Of a DNA stretch of 64,000 nucleotides, positions 40,401 through 48,256 are shown one piece after another. A program made the position numbers and the translations under genes. Position 1 is the first letter of the stretch, and each line of letters begins with the position of its first letter. Source of the DNA: Limnoglobus sp043780595 (GTDB lineage: Bacteria > Planctomycetota > Planctomycetia > Gemmatales > Gemmataceae); NCBI GenBank assembly GCA_043780595.1, contig JAYWCL010000130.1, positions 11,114-75,113 on the forward strand, in the 5' to 3' direction. The notes under the pieces were generated by a model that was not told where the DNA came from, ran no database searches, and was given only the letters and a program-made list of their open reading frames with translations.

Positions 40401-40818
40401 TGCCGACCAGGGGCGCGAGATATTTTTCAATCACGCCTCGGCACAGTGCGTGCGTTGCCACAATGTTCGTGGCAGTGGCGGCGTGGCCGGCCCGGAACTA
40501 ACCAAGGTGGCGGACAAGTACAAAGAGAAGTACCGCGAGCATTTCCTCGAGTCGATGATTCTGCCGAGTGCGAAGATCGCCGAAGGTTTCGCAACGGTCA
40601 CGCTCACGCTCATCGATGGTCGCGTCGTGGCCGGGACCGTGCTCAAAGACGACAAGAAGAGCGTGACGATTAAAGACCCCAACGGCAAAACCATCACCGT
40701 GCCCACCGAGGATATCGAATCGCGAACGATCCCGAATTCGGCGATGCCATCGGTCGAGAACACGCTCACCCCCCGCGAAGTCCGCGACTTGGTGGAGTAT
40801 CTGACGACGCTGAAATAA
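37462..40818 (+). CDS. PVC-type cytochrome c protein with beta-propeller and HEAT repeats
   Basis: The 1118-residue protein has a signal peptide (MAYRLLLFVALLLVPISLVA). Its six-bladed sorbosone/glucose-dehydrogenase-like propeller (about 45-450) has GFRVPTGMKVELFAAEP, DEKGRVYVAE and FDQYGNLFADDNNCDKGD. HEAT repeats follow (about 470-960), then a C-terminal cytochrome c domain with heme site C-V-R-C-H (about residue 995), GGVAGPELTKVADKY and a final TVPTEDIESRTIPNSAMPS. This is the planctomycete membrane-bound dehydrogenase plus heme-binding domain architecture (TIGR02604/TIGR02603 type). It is presumably an extracytoplasmic electron-transfer enzyme on sugars or related alcohols; the substrate is not known. 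Confidence 0.9.
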   Translation: MAYRLLLFVALLLVPISLVAVTPPQDAAPKMADGTDAAKKQIAGFRVPTGMKVELFAAEPLLASPVAIGLDEKGRVYVAEEHRFNAGTQENRSSAFLLEDDLQIRTVEDRLKMFQKHEKQFRGGMSFFTKNADQLRVVEDTTGTGKADKSKILAQFNGPLDGLAAGVLATNGDVYFTCIPNLWVLKKGTETPEALLTGFGVNAAFLGHDLHGLCWGPDGKLYFSVGDRGFHVKSKEGPTYSGPRTGAVFRCNPDGTEFEVVHRGLRNPQELAFDQYGNLFADDNNCDKGDHARLVYVVEGGESGWNMAYQSIAPHTAAPWFSERLWHLQHAGQPAYIVPPVGKIGTGPSGFLFTSGTSLADRYKNSFLMCNFTGANGGLESFRVKPVGAGFEIEDYHDFFKPIMATDAEFGYDGKLYISDFVNLDWSGKSLGGRIYTLFDPKKIESPVVLETKKLFAEGFGKWDASELGKLLGHDDQRVRQRAQFELTKRACKEIQFPIPFHPLPPEIAAGLELVMVAKDSKNQLARLHAIWGQLAILKRYPKHPEAVVELLQDSDAEVRAQSAKVLGDAGIINTSPSIIKLLGDSNARVQFFAAQSLGKLKAKAAQEPLFALLKKNADADTYLRHACVTALVRIGDADAVAAKTSDDSAAVRLAVVLVQRQLKDKRIAAALDDADTFVRSEAARAIHDLPMLELYPQLAALLPKLGEKPISDGDAIARRSISAAYTLGTADHAKTVLAVVTNIHFSNVVRAEALAAIADWGTPPPRDRVTGFWRVIPKRDDTAVRAVVEANLTDLLAKTNGELQTAVIGTILKLGVKADESQFVTWANDAKKEPNLRVAAMRLLANQKSKSIDAILTQALTDTSAIVRAEARERIAISDAKRGTKLFAEALASTTATTAERQRVFALLPKIKSDEAGKLLDAWAEKLVLGTVAPELQLDVIEALKTSPSHLRDKHRKQFETSQPKDPLGRWQVSLNGGNADQGREIFFNHASAQCVRCHNVRGSGGVAGPELTKVADKYKEKYREHFLESMILPSAKIAEGFATVTLTLIDGRVVAGTVLKDDKKSVTIKDPNGKTITVPTEDIESRTIPNSAMPSVENTLTPREVRDLVEYLTTLK

Positions 40819-40853
40819 TCCCGATCTCATGCCACAACACAAGGAATTTTGCC

Positions 40854-41735
40854 ATGTTCACCCGCCGTTCGTTTCTTGCCACGAGTGCCGCCGTCGTCGC
40901 TTCGCCATTTGCCGCGGCCATCGATCCGGTCAAACGTCCGGGGTTGAAAGCGGACATCAAACTCGGCGTCGCGGCCTACGGCTTTCGGCAATTGCTCGAC
41001 CTCAAGAAGCCGACGATCACGCTGTTCGACTTCATCGACATGGCCGCCGATTGGCCGGTCGATGGCGTCGAACTGACGTCGTATTATTTCGCCGAAACGA
41101 CCGATGCGTATCGGAACAAATTGAAGGCCCACGCCGCGAAACGCAAACTCGCGATCACTGGCGTGCCCGTTGGGAATAACTTCTGCCTGAAGGACGATGC
41201 GAAGCGAAAGGCCGAGATTCTGAAGGTGCAGACCTGGACGCGGCACGCGGCGGCGCTCGGGGCGAAGACGGTTCGCATCTTCGCGGGGAACCTCGAAAAA
41301 GGCGAGACGTTGGAAAATGCGCAGTCGCGCGTGATCGCCGCAATCGAAGAATGCCTGCCAGTGGCGGCGAAAGAAGGCGTGTTGCTCGCGCTCGAAAACC
41401 ACGGCGGCATCACCGCCACGCCGGAACAATTGCTTGCGCTCGTGAAGCCGATTCAGAGCGAACACCTCGGCGTGAACATCGATACGGGTAACTTTCACAC
41501 CGCCGACGTCTATGCCGATGTGGCGAAGATTGCCCCGTACGGTGTGGTTTGCCAAGTGAAGACCGAGATCGCGCCACCGTCGGGCAAGAAGCAAGAAGCC
41601 GACCTCGAACGCATGATCGGCATTTTGAAGACGGCCAACTTCCACGGCTACGTGGTACTCGAATACGAAGCCGCCGCCGATGCGAAAGTTGCGGTGCCGA
41701 AGTACCTGAAAGACCTACGGAAGTTCATCGGTTAG
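40854..41735 (+). CDS. Tat-exported sugar phosphate isomerase/epimerase-like protein
   Basis: The 293-residue protein begins with a Tat signal (TRRSFLATSAAVVASPFAAA). A xylose-isomerase-like TIM barrel (AP endonuclease 2 superfamily) follows, with FIDMAADWPVDGVELTSYYF, VRIFAGN, LLALENHGG, LGVNIDTGNFH and GYVVLEYEA. The conserved Glu, Asp/His and Glu positions at strand ends are the usual metal ligands of this fold. These proteins act on free sugars or inositols; the exact substrate cannot be read. It starts 36 nt after the cytochrome gene's stop, so the two probably form an operon for extracytoplasmic sugar oxidation or conversion. Confidence 0.85.
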   Translation: MFTRRSFLATSAAVVASPFAAAIDPVKRPGLKADIKLGVAAYGFRQLLDLKKPTITLFDFIDMAADWPVDGVELTSYYFAETTDAYRNKLKAHAAKRKLAITGVPVGNNFCLKDDAKRKAEILKVQTWTRHAAALGAKTVRIFAGNLEKGETLENAQSRVIAAIEECLPVAAKEGVLLALENHGGITATPEQLLALVKPIQSEHLGVNIDTGNFHTADVYADVAKIAPYGVVCQVKTEIAPPSGKKQEADLERMIGILKTANFHGYVVLEYEAAADAKVAVPKYLKDLRKFIG

Positions 41736-41770
41736 TCGTTTCGACTTCGCCGACATCGCATGACGCGCGC

Positions 41771-42309
41771 TCACTGATACCGGTATGCCCACACCTTCAC
41801 TCCATCGACCACGGTGAACACCTTTCGCAACGGGTCGAAGTACGCGAGACGTGTGCCGCTCTTCGGCATGGGGTCGCCTTCGGGCTTCAATTTCGTCCAC
41901 GCGGTTTTGTCCGGGTCGTAGGCCCAGATCGCGTTGGCTTTGTAATCGAGTAACAGCCCGTGCCCGCTGACGGGGTCGTGCTGGAAGGTGCTGAACGCAT
42001 CGTGGCCATAAGGCACCACGAACGGTTCTTTGGAGTGATTCACACTCTCGCGGAGACGTTTGATCCAAGTGTCGTGATCGAATGTTTGGCGAGGGTCTTT
42101 GCTGCGCACTTGGGGCCGTCGATAGAAGTTGGTATGACGTTGATTGGGAATCTCGAAGGCGAGACAATAACCGCGAGGCGGTAATAGTTGACGTGTGCCA
42201 AGTATAGTGCTGCTGCCACCGGATCGCTCACGACCAAACCACGATCGACCAATTGCTGGACGAGATCGGCGTGTGAAAGCCAAGGCTTTTTGTAAGGAAC
42301 GAAAGGCAT
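41771..42309 (-). pseudogene. frameshifted, internally deleted Abi_2 (AbiD/F) gene fused to a kelch-like remnant
   Basis: From ATG 42309 the sequence reads KKPWLSHADLVQQLVDRGL ... LAHVNYYRL, the start of Abi_2 (abortive phage infection AbiD/AbiF) proteins. Right after YYRL the reading continues in another frame as GYCLAFE (about 42172); restoring one G would give YYRLAGYCLAFE, the expected family motif. About 25 codons later HDTWIKRLRESVNHSKEPFV resembles a later Abi_2 segment, so most of the middle is missing. From about 42070 the frame runs into a kelch-like tail (KANAIWAYDPDKTAWTKLKP, VDGVKVWAYRYQ) that ends at 41771. This is a decayed defence gene, not a working one. Confidence 0.6.
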
Positions 42310-42493
42310 GAATGCGTTTTAGTAACTTGCCAGCAGCATACCAACCGAAAGAGGCAGCGGACTTGCCGCTACCTCTCGTATCCGCCGTGTAAGTACCTGC
42401 CCATGATGCTCATTGCCTTTGCAGACTAGAGGAGCGGCAGGTGTGTTATAAATAGCATCATTTTTTCTTTGTCGAAAGTCAAGCCCAACTGGA

Positions 42494-42554
42494 CGCTTTG
42501 ATGGGTATGCGACACAGTACGCAGAGAAAGCTTATGCTTTGATGGGTGTGCGAC
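42494..42554 (+). repeat. short direct repeat beside element C
   Basis: GCTTTGATGGGTATGCGAC (42494-42512) and GCTTTGATGGGTGTGCGAC (42536-42554) differ at one base and lie at the right (outer) edge of element copy C. They could be a remnant of an insertion or a tandem duplication. The rest of 42310-42552 shows no gene. Confidence 0.7.
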
Positions 42555-42901
42555 CCACACGAATACAGTTAGTCAAAAAATCGCAGGCGATACGACGTAA
42601 GTCGGTTTTTGTGTCGTGCGCGAACTGACGCAAAAGTGTCGCCAAATGACGCAGAAGTGCGCGCAAATGACATAGAAAAGGCGCATTCGGTCGATTTTCG
42701 GTCGCATTCGGTCGCGAAACGGTCGGCACTTGCGGCGAGTCCCGAATGAGTGGCACTCGACATAAACCGCGACGAGAGTTCGAGATACCGCAAAACAGCC
42801 GGATTTCTGGCCCGCATTTTCGACACTTTTGAGTCGCGAAAACCGGAAAAACACCCCAAAAAACGGTTTTCGAGCCTCCGGAATTGTGACTTACGTCGAT
42901 T
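42553..42901 (-). repeat. dispersed repeat element, copy C (inverted)
   Basis: Third copy, on the minus strand relative to A and B. Its left end AATCGACGTAAGTC lies at 42888-42901 and its right inverted repeat CGACTTACGTCG around 42593-42604, followed by the shared tail GATTTTTTGACTA. It contains the CCAAAA-type hairpin region, two units of GACCGAATGCGACC type and three of the TGCGTCATTTGGCGACAC type. The left terminal motif supplies the last two codons and the TAA of the 98-residue gene at 42891-43187. Confidence 0.88.
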
Positions 42902-43187
42902 CCGGGATGTCGACTTCGACGACGGGTGCGGGTTTGTACGTCGACAAAATGCGGCGGATTTCGATGAGGTCTTCGTCGCTGACGCCTTCGCGGCGGTGGT
43001 AGCGACGCTCGAGCGCTTCGAGGAGCGTTTCCCACATGTCGCGCGGCACGGGATTGAGGCGACGCCAGTTTTCGCGGCGTTTCGCCCGCGTCTTGAATTC
43101 CCACTTCCGCGCGAACATTTCGACGGAAACGAATCGTCGTTCGCCGGTTTCGGGGTCGGTATCCGTCCACTGCACATCTCTGCTCAT
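42891..43187 (-). CDS. small protein of unknown function (98 aa)
   Basis: I do not recognise this protein. It is a charged 98-residue product starting MSRDVQWTDTDPETGERRFV, with a KTRAKRRENWRRLNP basic middle and an acidic helix EGVSDEDLIEIRRIL. There is no signal peptide or membrane helix, so it is probably cytoplasmic. An in-frame ATG 12 nt upstream is possible. The stop codon falls inside the terminal motif of repeat element C, so the native C-terminus may have been altered by the element. It is divergent from the WD40 gene, 60 bp away. Confidence 0.6.
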   Translation of the reverse strand: MSRDVQWTDTDPETGERRFVSVEMFARKWEFKTRAKRRENWRRLNPVPRDMWETLLEALERRYHRREGVSDEDLIEIRRILSTYKPAPVVEVDIPEST

Positions 43188-43247
43188 TATAATCAGCATA
43201 TTGGCCGCACGCGGTTGCGGCGCATACCCGTAAGGATTCCGACCGAT

Positions 43248-44153
43248 ATGCTCATTCTCGAAGGTCCGAAATCGGCGATTTATAGCCTCGCGTTTACGCC
43301 CGATGGCGAACGATTCGCAGTCGGCACGAAGGATGGCCTCGTCGAAGAGTGGACGATGGACGGCTGCCTCGGCCCGATCCTCAACACGGCCAAACTCTCG
43401 TACGACACCCTGCCGCCCGTTCACGCGATTCGCTACGATTCGACCGGCAAGAAGCTCGCCATCGGCGGCGCGCTCGGTTGGTTTGGCGCGGTCACCACCA
43501 ACGAAAATTTCCCGCGTAAGTTCATCAGTTTCGATGTCACGATCGATCGCCCCGTGACGAGTATCGAGTTCCTTTCGGATACGCTCATCTGCGTCGGGCA
43601 CGGTAGCCGAACCAGCGATGCGGGCGGTTCGTTCGAGCTTTGGGACTGGAAAGACGAACTCGATGTGCGACCGCCGCCGTTCCGCGAAGCGCTCGGTGTC
43701 CGTGCCGTCGCCACGCACCCGAACACGCAAACCGTCGCATGGTCGACGGGCCACAAGAAGCTCACGATCTGGAACGTGGCGAAGCCCGATCAAACGCACA
43801 TCCCGCTGACGCACACCAGCCCGAGCATTAGTTTCCACCCCGATGGCACCGCACTGGCTGCTGCTATCGAGTGGGGATTCGGTGCATTCGACATCGTCAA
43901 ACGGCAACAGCGTTACCTGATGACGGGACACAAAGGCCGCGTCACGACGATCGCGTACAGCCCCGATGGCAAGACGATCGCGACGGGGAGTTGGGACCAA
44001 ACCGTGCGGTTGTGGGATGCGGCGAGCGGCAAGGAAATCGCCTGTTACGATTTTGGAATTGGCCGCATTTACTGCCTGACATATGCCCCCGATGGCCTGC
44101 GAATTGCAGCCGCCGGCGAGAAGGGCACCATCGCGATTTGGGACGCCGAGTAA
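43248..44153 (+). CDS. WD40-repeat protein
   Basis: From ATG 43248 (AAGGA 11 nt upstream) the 301-residue protein forms a seven-bladed WD40 propeller. Examples are IYSLAFTPDGERFAVGTKDG, FELWDWKDE, GHKGRVTTIAYSPDGKTIAT and QTVRLWDAASGKEIA, ending AIWDAE. The blades are cytoplasmic in type (no signal peptide). It is a scaffold with no catalytic residues. Only 2 nt separate its stop from the ATG of the cysteine desulfurase gene, so translation is coupled and a functional link is plausible though unproven. Confidence 0.88.
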   Translation: MLILEGPKSAIYSLAFTPDGERFAVGTKDGLVEEWTMDGCLGPILNTAKLSYDTLPPVHAIRYDSTGKKLAIGGALGWFGAVTTNENFPRKFISFDVTIDRPVTSIEFLSDTLICVGHGSRTSDAGGSFELWDWKDELDVRPPPFREALGVRAVATHPNTQTVAWSTGHKKLTIWNVAKPDQTHIPLTHTSPSISFHPDGTALAAAIEWGFGAFDIVKRQQRYLMTGHKGRVTTIAYSPDGKTIATGSWDQTVRLWDAASGKEIACYDFGIGRIYCLTYAPDGLRIAAAGEKGTIAIWDAE

Positions 44154-44155
44154 CC

Positions 44156-45295
44156 ATGACGAACCGACCGATCTACCTCGATTACAACGCGACGACGCCA
44201 ATCGACCCTGTTGTTGTCGATGCGATGTTGCCGTACTTTCACGCTGAGTTCGGTAACCCATCGAGTACGCACGCCTACGGCAAAACGGCGCACGTCGCCA
44301 TCGAAGTGGCCCGTGCGCAGGTTGCGAATCTGATTGGTGCCGCACCGGAGGAAATCGTCTTCACCGGCGGCGGTTCGGAGGCGAGCAATCACGCGATCAA
44401 GGGCGTCTGCCTGTCGCGGCCCCGCGGCCTGTTCGCGAAGCTGTTCGGCTCCGGTGGGACGCACATTATCACGAGTGCCGTCGAACATCCGGCGACGTCC
44501 GCACCGATCGAATTCCTGCGCAAACTCGGTGCATCGGTCACCGTGTTGCCCGTCGATTCGACGTGCCGCGTCGATCCGGATGCCCTGCGGAAAGCGATCC
44601 GCCCGAACACGCGACTCGTCAGCATTATGCACTCGAATAACGAAGTCGGCACGCTGATGCCGATCCGCGAACTCGCACAAATCGCCCGCGCCGCCGGCGT
44701 GTTGTTTCACACCGATTGTGCGCAATCGCTTGGGAAGGTACCCGTGGACGTCAGTGAACTCGGCGTCGATTTGCTGACGATTGCGGGGCACAAACTCTAC
44801 GCGCCGAAGGGGATTGGCGCACTTTACATTCGGCGTGGCGTGGCGCTCGAATCGCTGATTCACGGTGCGGGGCACGAAACCGGCCGACGTGCGGGCACCG
44901 AAAATGTACCGTACATCGTCGGCCTCGGCGTCGCCGCCGAGATCGCTTCGCAACTGAAACCGGAAGCCAAACTGAAGCACCTCCGCGACCGTCTACACAA
45001 TGCCCTCGGCGACCGCGTCGCGTTGAACGGCCACCCGACCGAGCGTTTGCCGAACACGCTCAACGTGAATTTCCACGGGCAGATCGGCGCGGAACTGTTA
45101 GCGAAATTGCCGGGGCTGGCCGCGAGCACCGGCTCCGCGTGCCACGAGGGACAAGTGACGCAGTCGGCGGTGTTGTGTGCCATGGGGGTGTCGCCATCGC
45201 TCGGCCGCGGCGCGGTTCGGCTGACCGTCGGCCGCTGGACGACCGAAGCCGAGATCGACGAAGCCGCGGAAATGCTATTGCGCGCGGTGCGATAA
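44156..45295 (+). CDS. cysteine desulfurase (NifS/IscS family)
   Basis: The 379-residue PLP enzyme begins with PIYLDYNATTPIDPVVVDAM and has GGGSEASNHAIKG, the HSNNEVGTLMPI region and Schiff-base Lys in TIAGHKLYAPKGIGAL. R-R-A-G-T-E-N follows, then the persulfide cysteine in AASTGSACHEG. It removes sulfur from cysteine as an enzyme-bound persulfide for Fe-S cluster or thio-tRNA assembly. No IscU, IscA or MnmA gene is next to it; the upstream WD40 gene is translationally coupled, and the downstream gene starts 29 nt later. Whether it is IscS-like or NifS-like cannot be decided here. Confidence 0.93.
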   Translation: MTNRPIYLDYNATTPIDPVVVDAMLPYFHAEFGNPSSTHAYGKTAHVAIEVARAQVANLIGAAPEEIVFTGGGSEASNHAIKGVCLSRPRGLFAKLFGSGGTHIITSAVEHPATSAPIEFLRKLGASVTVLPVDSTCRVDPDALRKAIRPNTRLVSIMHSNNEVGTLMPIRELAQIARAAGVLFHTDCAQSLGKVPVDVSELGVDLLTIAGHKLYAPKGIGALYIRRGVALESLIHGAGHETGRRAGTENVPYIVGLGVAAEIASQLKPEAKLKHLRDRLHNALGDRVALNGHPTERLPNTLNVNFHGQIGAELLAKLPGLAASTGSACHEGQVTQSAVLCAMGVSPSLGRGAVRLTVGRWTTEAEIDEAAEMLLRAVR

Positions 45296-45324
45296 TCATT
45301 GCCAGTATTCATCGGGAAACCATC

Positions 45325-48213
45325 ATGACGAACCGCATCCGCCTCGGTCTGGATTCGCTCGAAACGCGAACGGTGCCCGCAACGTTGCCGCCGGGTTTTA
45401 ACGTGTCAGTTGTGGCCACCACGATGACGTCGCCGACGGCACTGGTCGAAGCTCCCGATGGGCGGTTGTTCGTGGCTGAACAGCGCGGCGTGCTGCGGAT
45501 TATCGACGGCACGGGACTGTTGCCAACGCCTGCCATCGATCTCTCGAGTCGGATCAACGACCAAGGCGAACGCGGGCTGCTCGGGTTGGAACTCGATCCG
45601 AATTTCACCGCGAATGGCTACATTTATCTCTATTACACCAGGGCCGATCCGCTCAACAACCGCGTCAGTCGATTTCGCGTGACCGGTAATACGATCGATC
45701 CAAATTCGGAATTGGTGCTCGTCGATCTCGACCCGTTATTCGCAACGAACCACAACGGCGGCGCGATCCATTTCGGTGGCGATGGCAAGCTGTACGTGGC
45801 CGTCGGCGAGAACGCGAACCCGCCGCTATCGCAGTCGCTGACGACGCGACACGGTAAGATTCTGCGAATCAACTCCGATGGCACGATCCCGGCCGACAAC
45901 CCCACCGCGTTTGCCGGAATCACGGGCACGACGGCGGGCGTGAATCGTGCCATCTACGCGGTCGGGTTTCGCAACCCGTTCACCTTCGCGGTGCAGCCGG
46001 GCACGGGGCAGATTCGCGTCAACGATGTCGGCCAAACGGCGTTTGAAGAAATCGACGATCTGACTGCGGGGGCGAACTACGGTTGGCCGGCGACCGAGGG
46101 CGATTTCGACCCCGTGGCGTTCCCGAACTTCACGCGGCCGATCCACAGTTACGAGCACGGTTCGGGTAACGATAAAGGGTTCGCCATCGCGGGCGGTGCG
46201 TTCTACAACCCGCCGACGACGAGCTTCCCGAACCAGTACGTCGGCGATTATTTCTTCGCCGACGTCGTGAATCGTTGGATCAACGTCTACGATGCGACCA
46301 CGAAGACCGTCGCGAATTTTGCGAGCGATCTCGACACCAGCGGCATCGTCGACGTCGATGTCATCGCGAGCGGCGACATCCTGTTCGTCGCACGCGGTTC
46401 GGGCAGTCCGGGTATCGGCACGGTCTATCGCATCCGTTCGACGACCGCGCCGGGCATCGCGACCGACCCGAGCGATACGACGATTCGCCCTGGCCAGACC
46501 GCGACTTTCCGCGTGAACGCGAACGGCGGGCAGCCACTGACATACCAATGGCAAAGGAACCGCGTCGACATTCCCGGCGAGATGCAATCGACGCTGACGC
46601 TAGCGAATCGGCAACTGACGGATAGCGGAACGACGTATCGCGTCGTCGTGCGAAATGGCACGGGCAGCGCGACGAGCGCCGAAGCGACGCTGGTCGTCAC
46701 CACCGATTTGCCGCCGACGCCAACGATCCTCACGCCCGTACTTGGGACGCAATTTGTGGCGGGGCAGTCGTACGCATTTTCCGGTTCTGCCACCGATGCC
46801 GAGGATGGCGCGTTACCCGCCAGCGGCCTCAGTTGGCGCGTCGATTACTTCACCGGTTCCGCACCGGCGCGGCCGTTCGTACCCGAAACGAAAGGCATCA
46901 CCAGCGGCACGTTCACGATCCCGACGATCACACCGTACACCGCTGCGGATGTGTTCTACCGCGTCAACTTGACCGCCACCGACTCGTTCGGCAACAAGAC
47001 GATTGCCACCCGCGACATCCTGCCGACGACCGCCACGGTTCGCGTTCTGGCGTCCGCCGTTTCGGCACTGACACTCGATGGTCAGCCAATCGTTGCTCCA
47101 CACGAATTCGTCGGCGTCGCCGGAATCGAACGGCAACTCGTTGCAGCCAATACCATCGCGTCGAACGGCCTGCCGCTGACGTTTCAAGGTTGGTCCGATG
47201 GCATCACCACGCCGAGCCGCACATCCATTACACCCACCGTTCCGACGACAATTCGTGCGAATTACACCGCGCCGCGCACGTTTGCGGTCGGTTCCCAATC
47301 GACGGTGCAGATCGTCGATGCGGCCACGACGAAAGCGTATCGCTCGTATGATCTCGCTGCGGAATCTCGTGTGGCCACGGCGGACGTGACCGGCGACGGC
47401 ATCGCCGATACGATCGTCGGCACGGGGCCTGGGAGCGCAACTTCTGCCACAATCTTCGATGGCGGGACGGGGGCGGTCGTGCGAACGATCCCCGCGTTCG
47501 AGCCAACGTTCACCGGTGGCATCTTCGTGGCGGCGGGCGATATCGACGGCGACGGTATCGCGGACATTGCCCTGTCCGCCGATGAAGGCGGCGGGCCGCG
47601 CGTGACAGTGTATCGCGGTAACTCGGATGCCGTGCTGGCCGATTTCTTCGCGATCGACGACGTCGATTTTCGCGGTGGGGCGCGCGTCGCAATCGGCAAC
47701 CTCAACGGCGATTCGCGAGCCGATCTCGTCGTCTCGGCAGGGTTCGGCGGCGGGCCACGAGTCGCCGGTTACGATGGTGCATCGCTCGCAACGGGCAAGA
47801 GCGTGAAGCTGTTTGGCGATTTCTTCGCGTACGAATCTTCGCTGCGAAATGGTGCGTACGTGGCGGTCGGCGATGTGGATGGCGATGGCCGCGGCGACCT
47901 GATTTTCGGTGCGGGGCCAGGTGGTGGCCCGCGGGTTCGCGCCCTGAATGGTGCGGATTTACTGTCGTCGAATACGCAGACGACACTCGCGAATTTCTTC
48001 GCCGGGGACATCGCCGCGCGTGGCGGCATCCGCGTGGCTACGACCGACGCCGATGGTGACCGCTTCGCCGACATCGTCGTCGGCACCGCCCCCGGCACGC
48101 CTTCGCGCGTCATCGTCTATCGCGGGGCATCGGCATCGGGGGGCACATTGGATGAGATTCAGAACGCGCTCGCCACCGACGAAAGCAACCTCGGCGGCGT
48201 GTATGTCGGGTAA
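45325..48213 (+). CDS. sugar dehydrogenase-like propeller protein with VPA N-terminus and FG-GAP C-terminus
   Basis: The 962-residue protein starts at ATG 45325. Residues 8-20 (GLDSLETRTVPAT) form the VPA signature in place of a signal peptide. A PQQ-dependent sugar dehydrogenase (GSDH) propeller follows (about 25-370: VEAPDGRLFVAEQRGVLRII, ERGLLGLELDPNF, VGFRNPFTFAVQPGTG, YGWPATEGDFDP), then an Ig-like domain (about 372-459, YQWQRNRVDIPG) and a linker domain. The C-terminal FG-GAP module (about 654-962) has DVTGDGIADTIVGTGPGSAT and DIDGDGIADIAL repeats, ending GGVYVG. This module is about half identical by eye to the C-terminus of the giant gene at 14456. Probably extracytoplasmic. Confidence 0.88.
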   Translation: MTNRIRLGLDSLETRTVPATLPPGFNVSVVATTMTSPTALVEAPDGRLFVAEQRGVLRIIDGTGLLPTPAIDLSSRINDQGERGLLGLELDPNFTANGYIYLYYTRADPLNNRVSRFRVTGNTIDPNSELVLVDLDPLFATNHNGGAIHFGGDGKLYVAVGENANPPLSQSLTTRHGKILRINSDGTIPADNPTAFAGITGTTAGVNRAIYAVGFRNPFTFAVQPGTGQIRVNDVGQTAFEEIDDLTAGANYGWPATEGDFDPVAFPNFTRPIHSYEHGSGNDKGFAIAGGAFYNPPTTSFPNQYVGDYFFADVVNRWINVYDATTKTVANFASDLDTSGIVDVDVIASGDILFVARGSGSPGIGTVYRIRSTTAPGIATDPSDTTIRPGQTATFRVNANGGQPLTYQWQRNRVDIPGEMQSTLTLANRQLTDSGTTYRVVVRNGTGSATSAEATLVVTTDLPPTPTILTPVLGTQFVAGQSYAFSGSATDAEDGALPASGLSWRVDYFTGSAPARPFVPETKGITSGTFTIPTITPYTAADVFYRVNLTATDSFGNKTIATRDILPTTATVRVLASAVSALTLDGQPIVAPHEFVGVAGIERQLVAANTIASNGLPLTFQGWSDGITTPSRTSITPTVPTTIRANYTAPRTFAVGSQSTVQIVDAATTKAYRSYDLAAESRVATADVTGDGIADTIVGTGPGSATSATIFDGGTGAVVRTIPAFEPTFTGGIFVAAGDIDGDGIADIALSADEGGGPRVTVYRGNSDAVLADFFAIDDVDFRGGARVAIGNLNGDSRADLVVSAGFGGGPRVAGYDGASLATGKSVKLFGDFFAYESSLRNGAYVAVGDVDGDGRGDLIFGAGPGGGPRVRALNGADLLSSNTQTTLANFFAGDIAARGGIRVATTDADGDRFADIVVGTAPGTPSRVIVYRGASASGGTLDEIQNALATDESNLGGVYVG

Positions 48214-48256
48214 GGAGAAATTCATCGAGAGCGTGCATCCGATGGCATATGGCTCT

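Noticed and set aside
42569..43177. 202-residue minus frame through element C
   Set aside because: It overlaps the better supported 98-residue gene in another frame and then reads repeat DNA.
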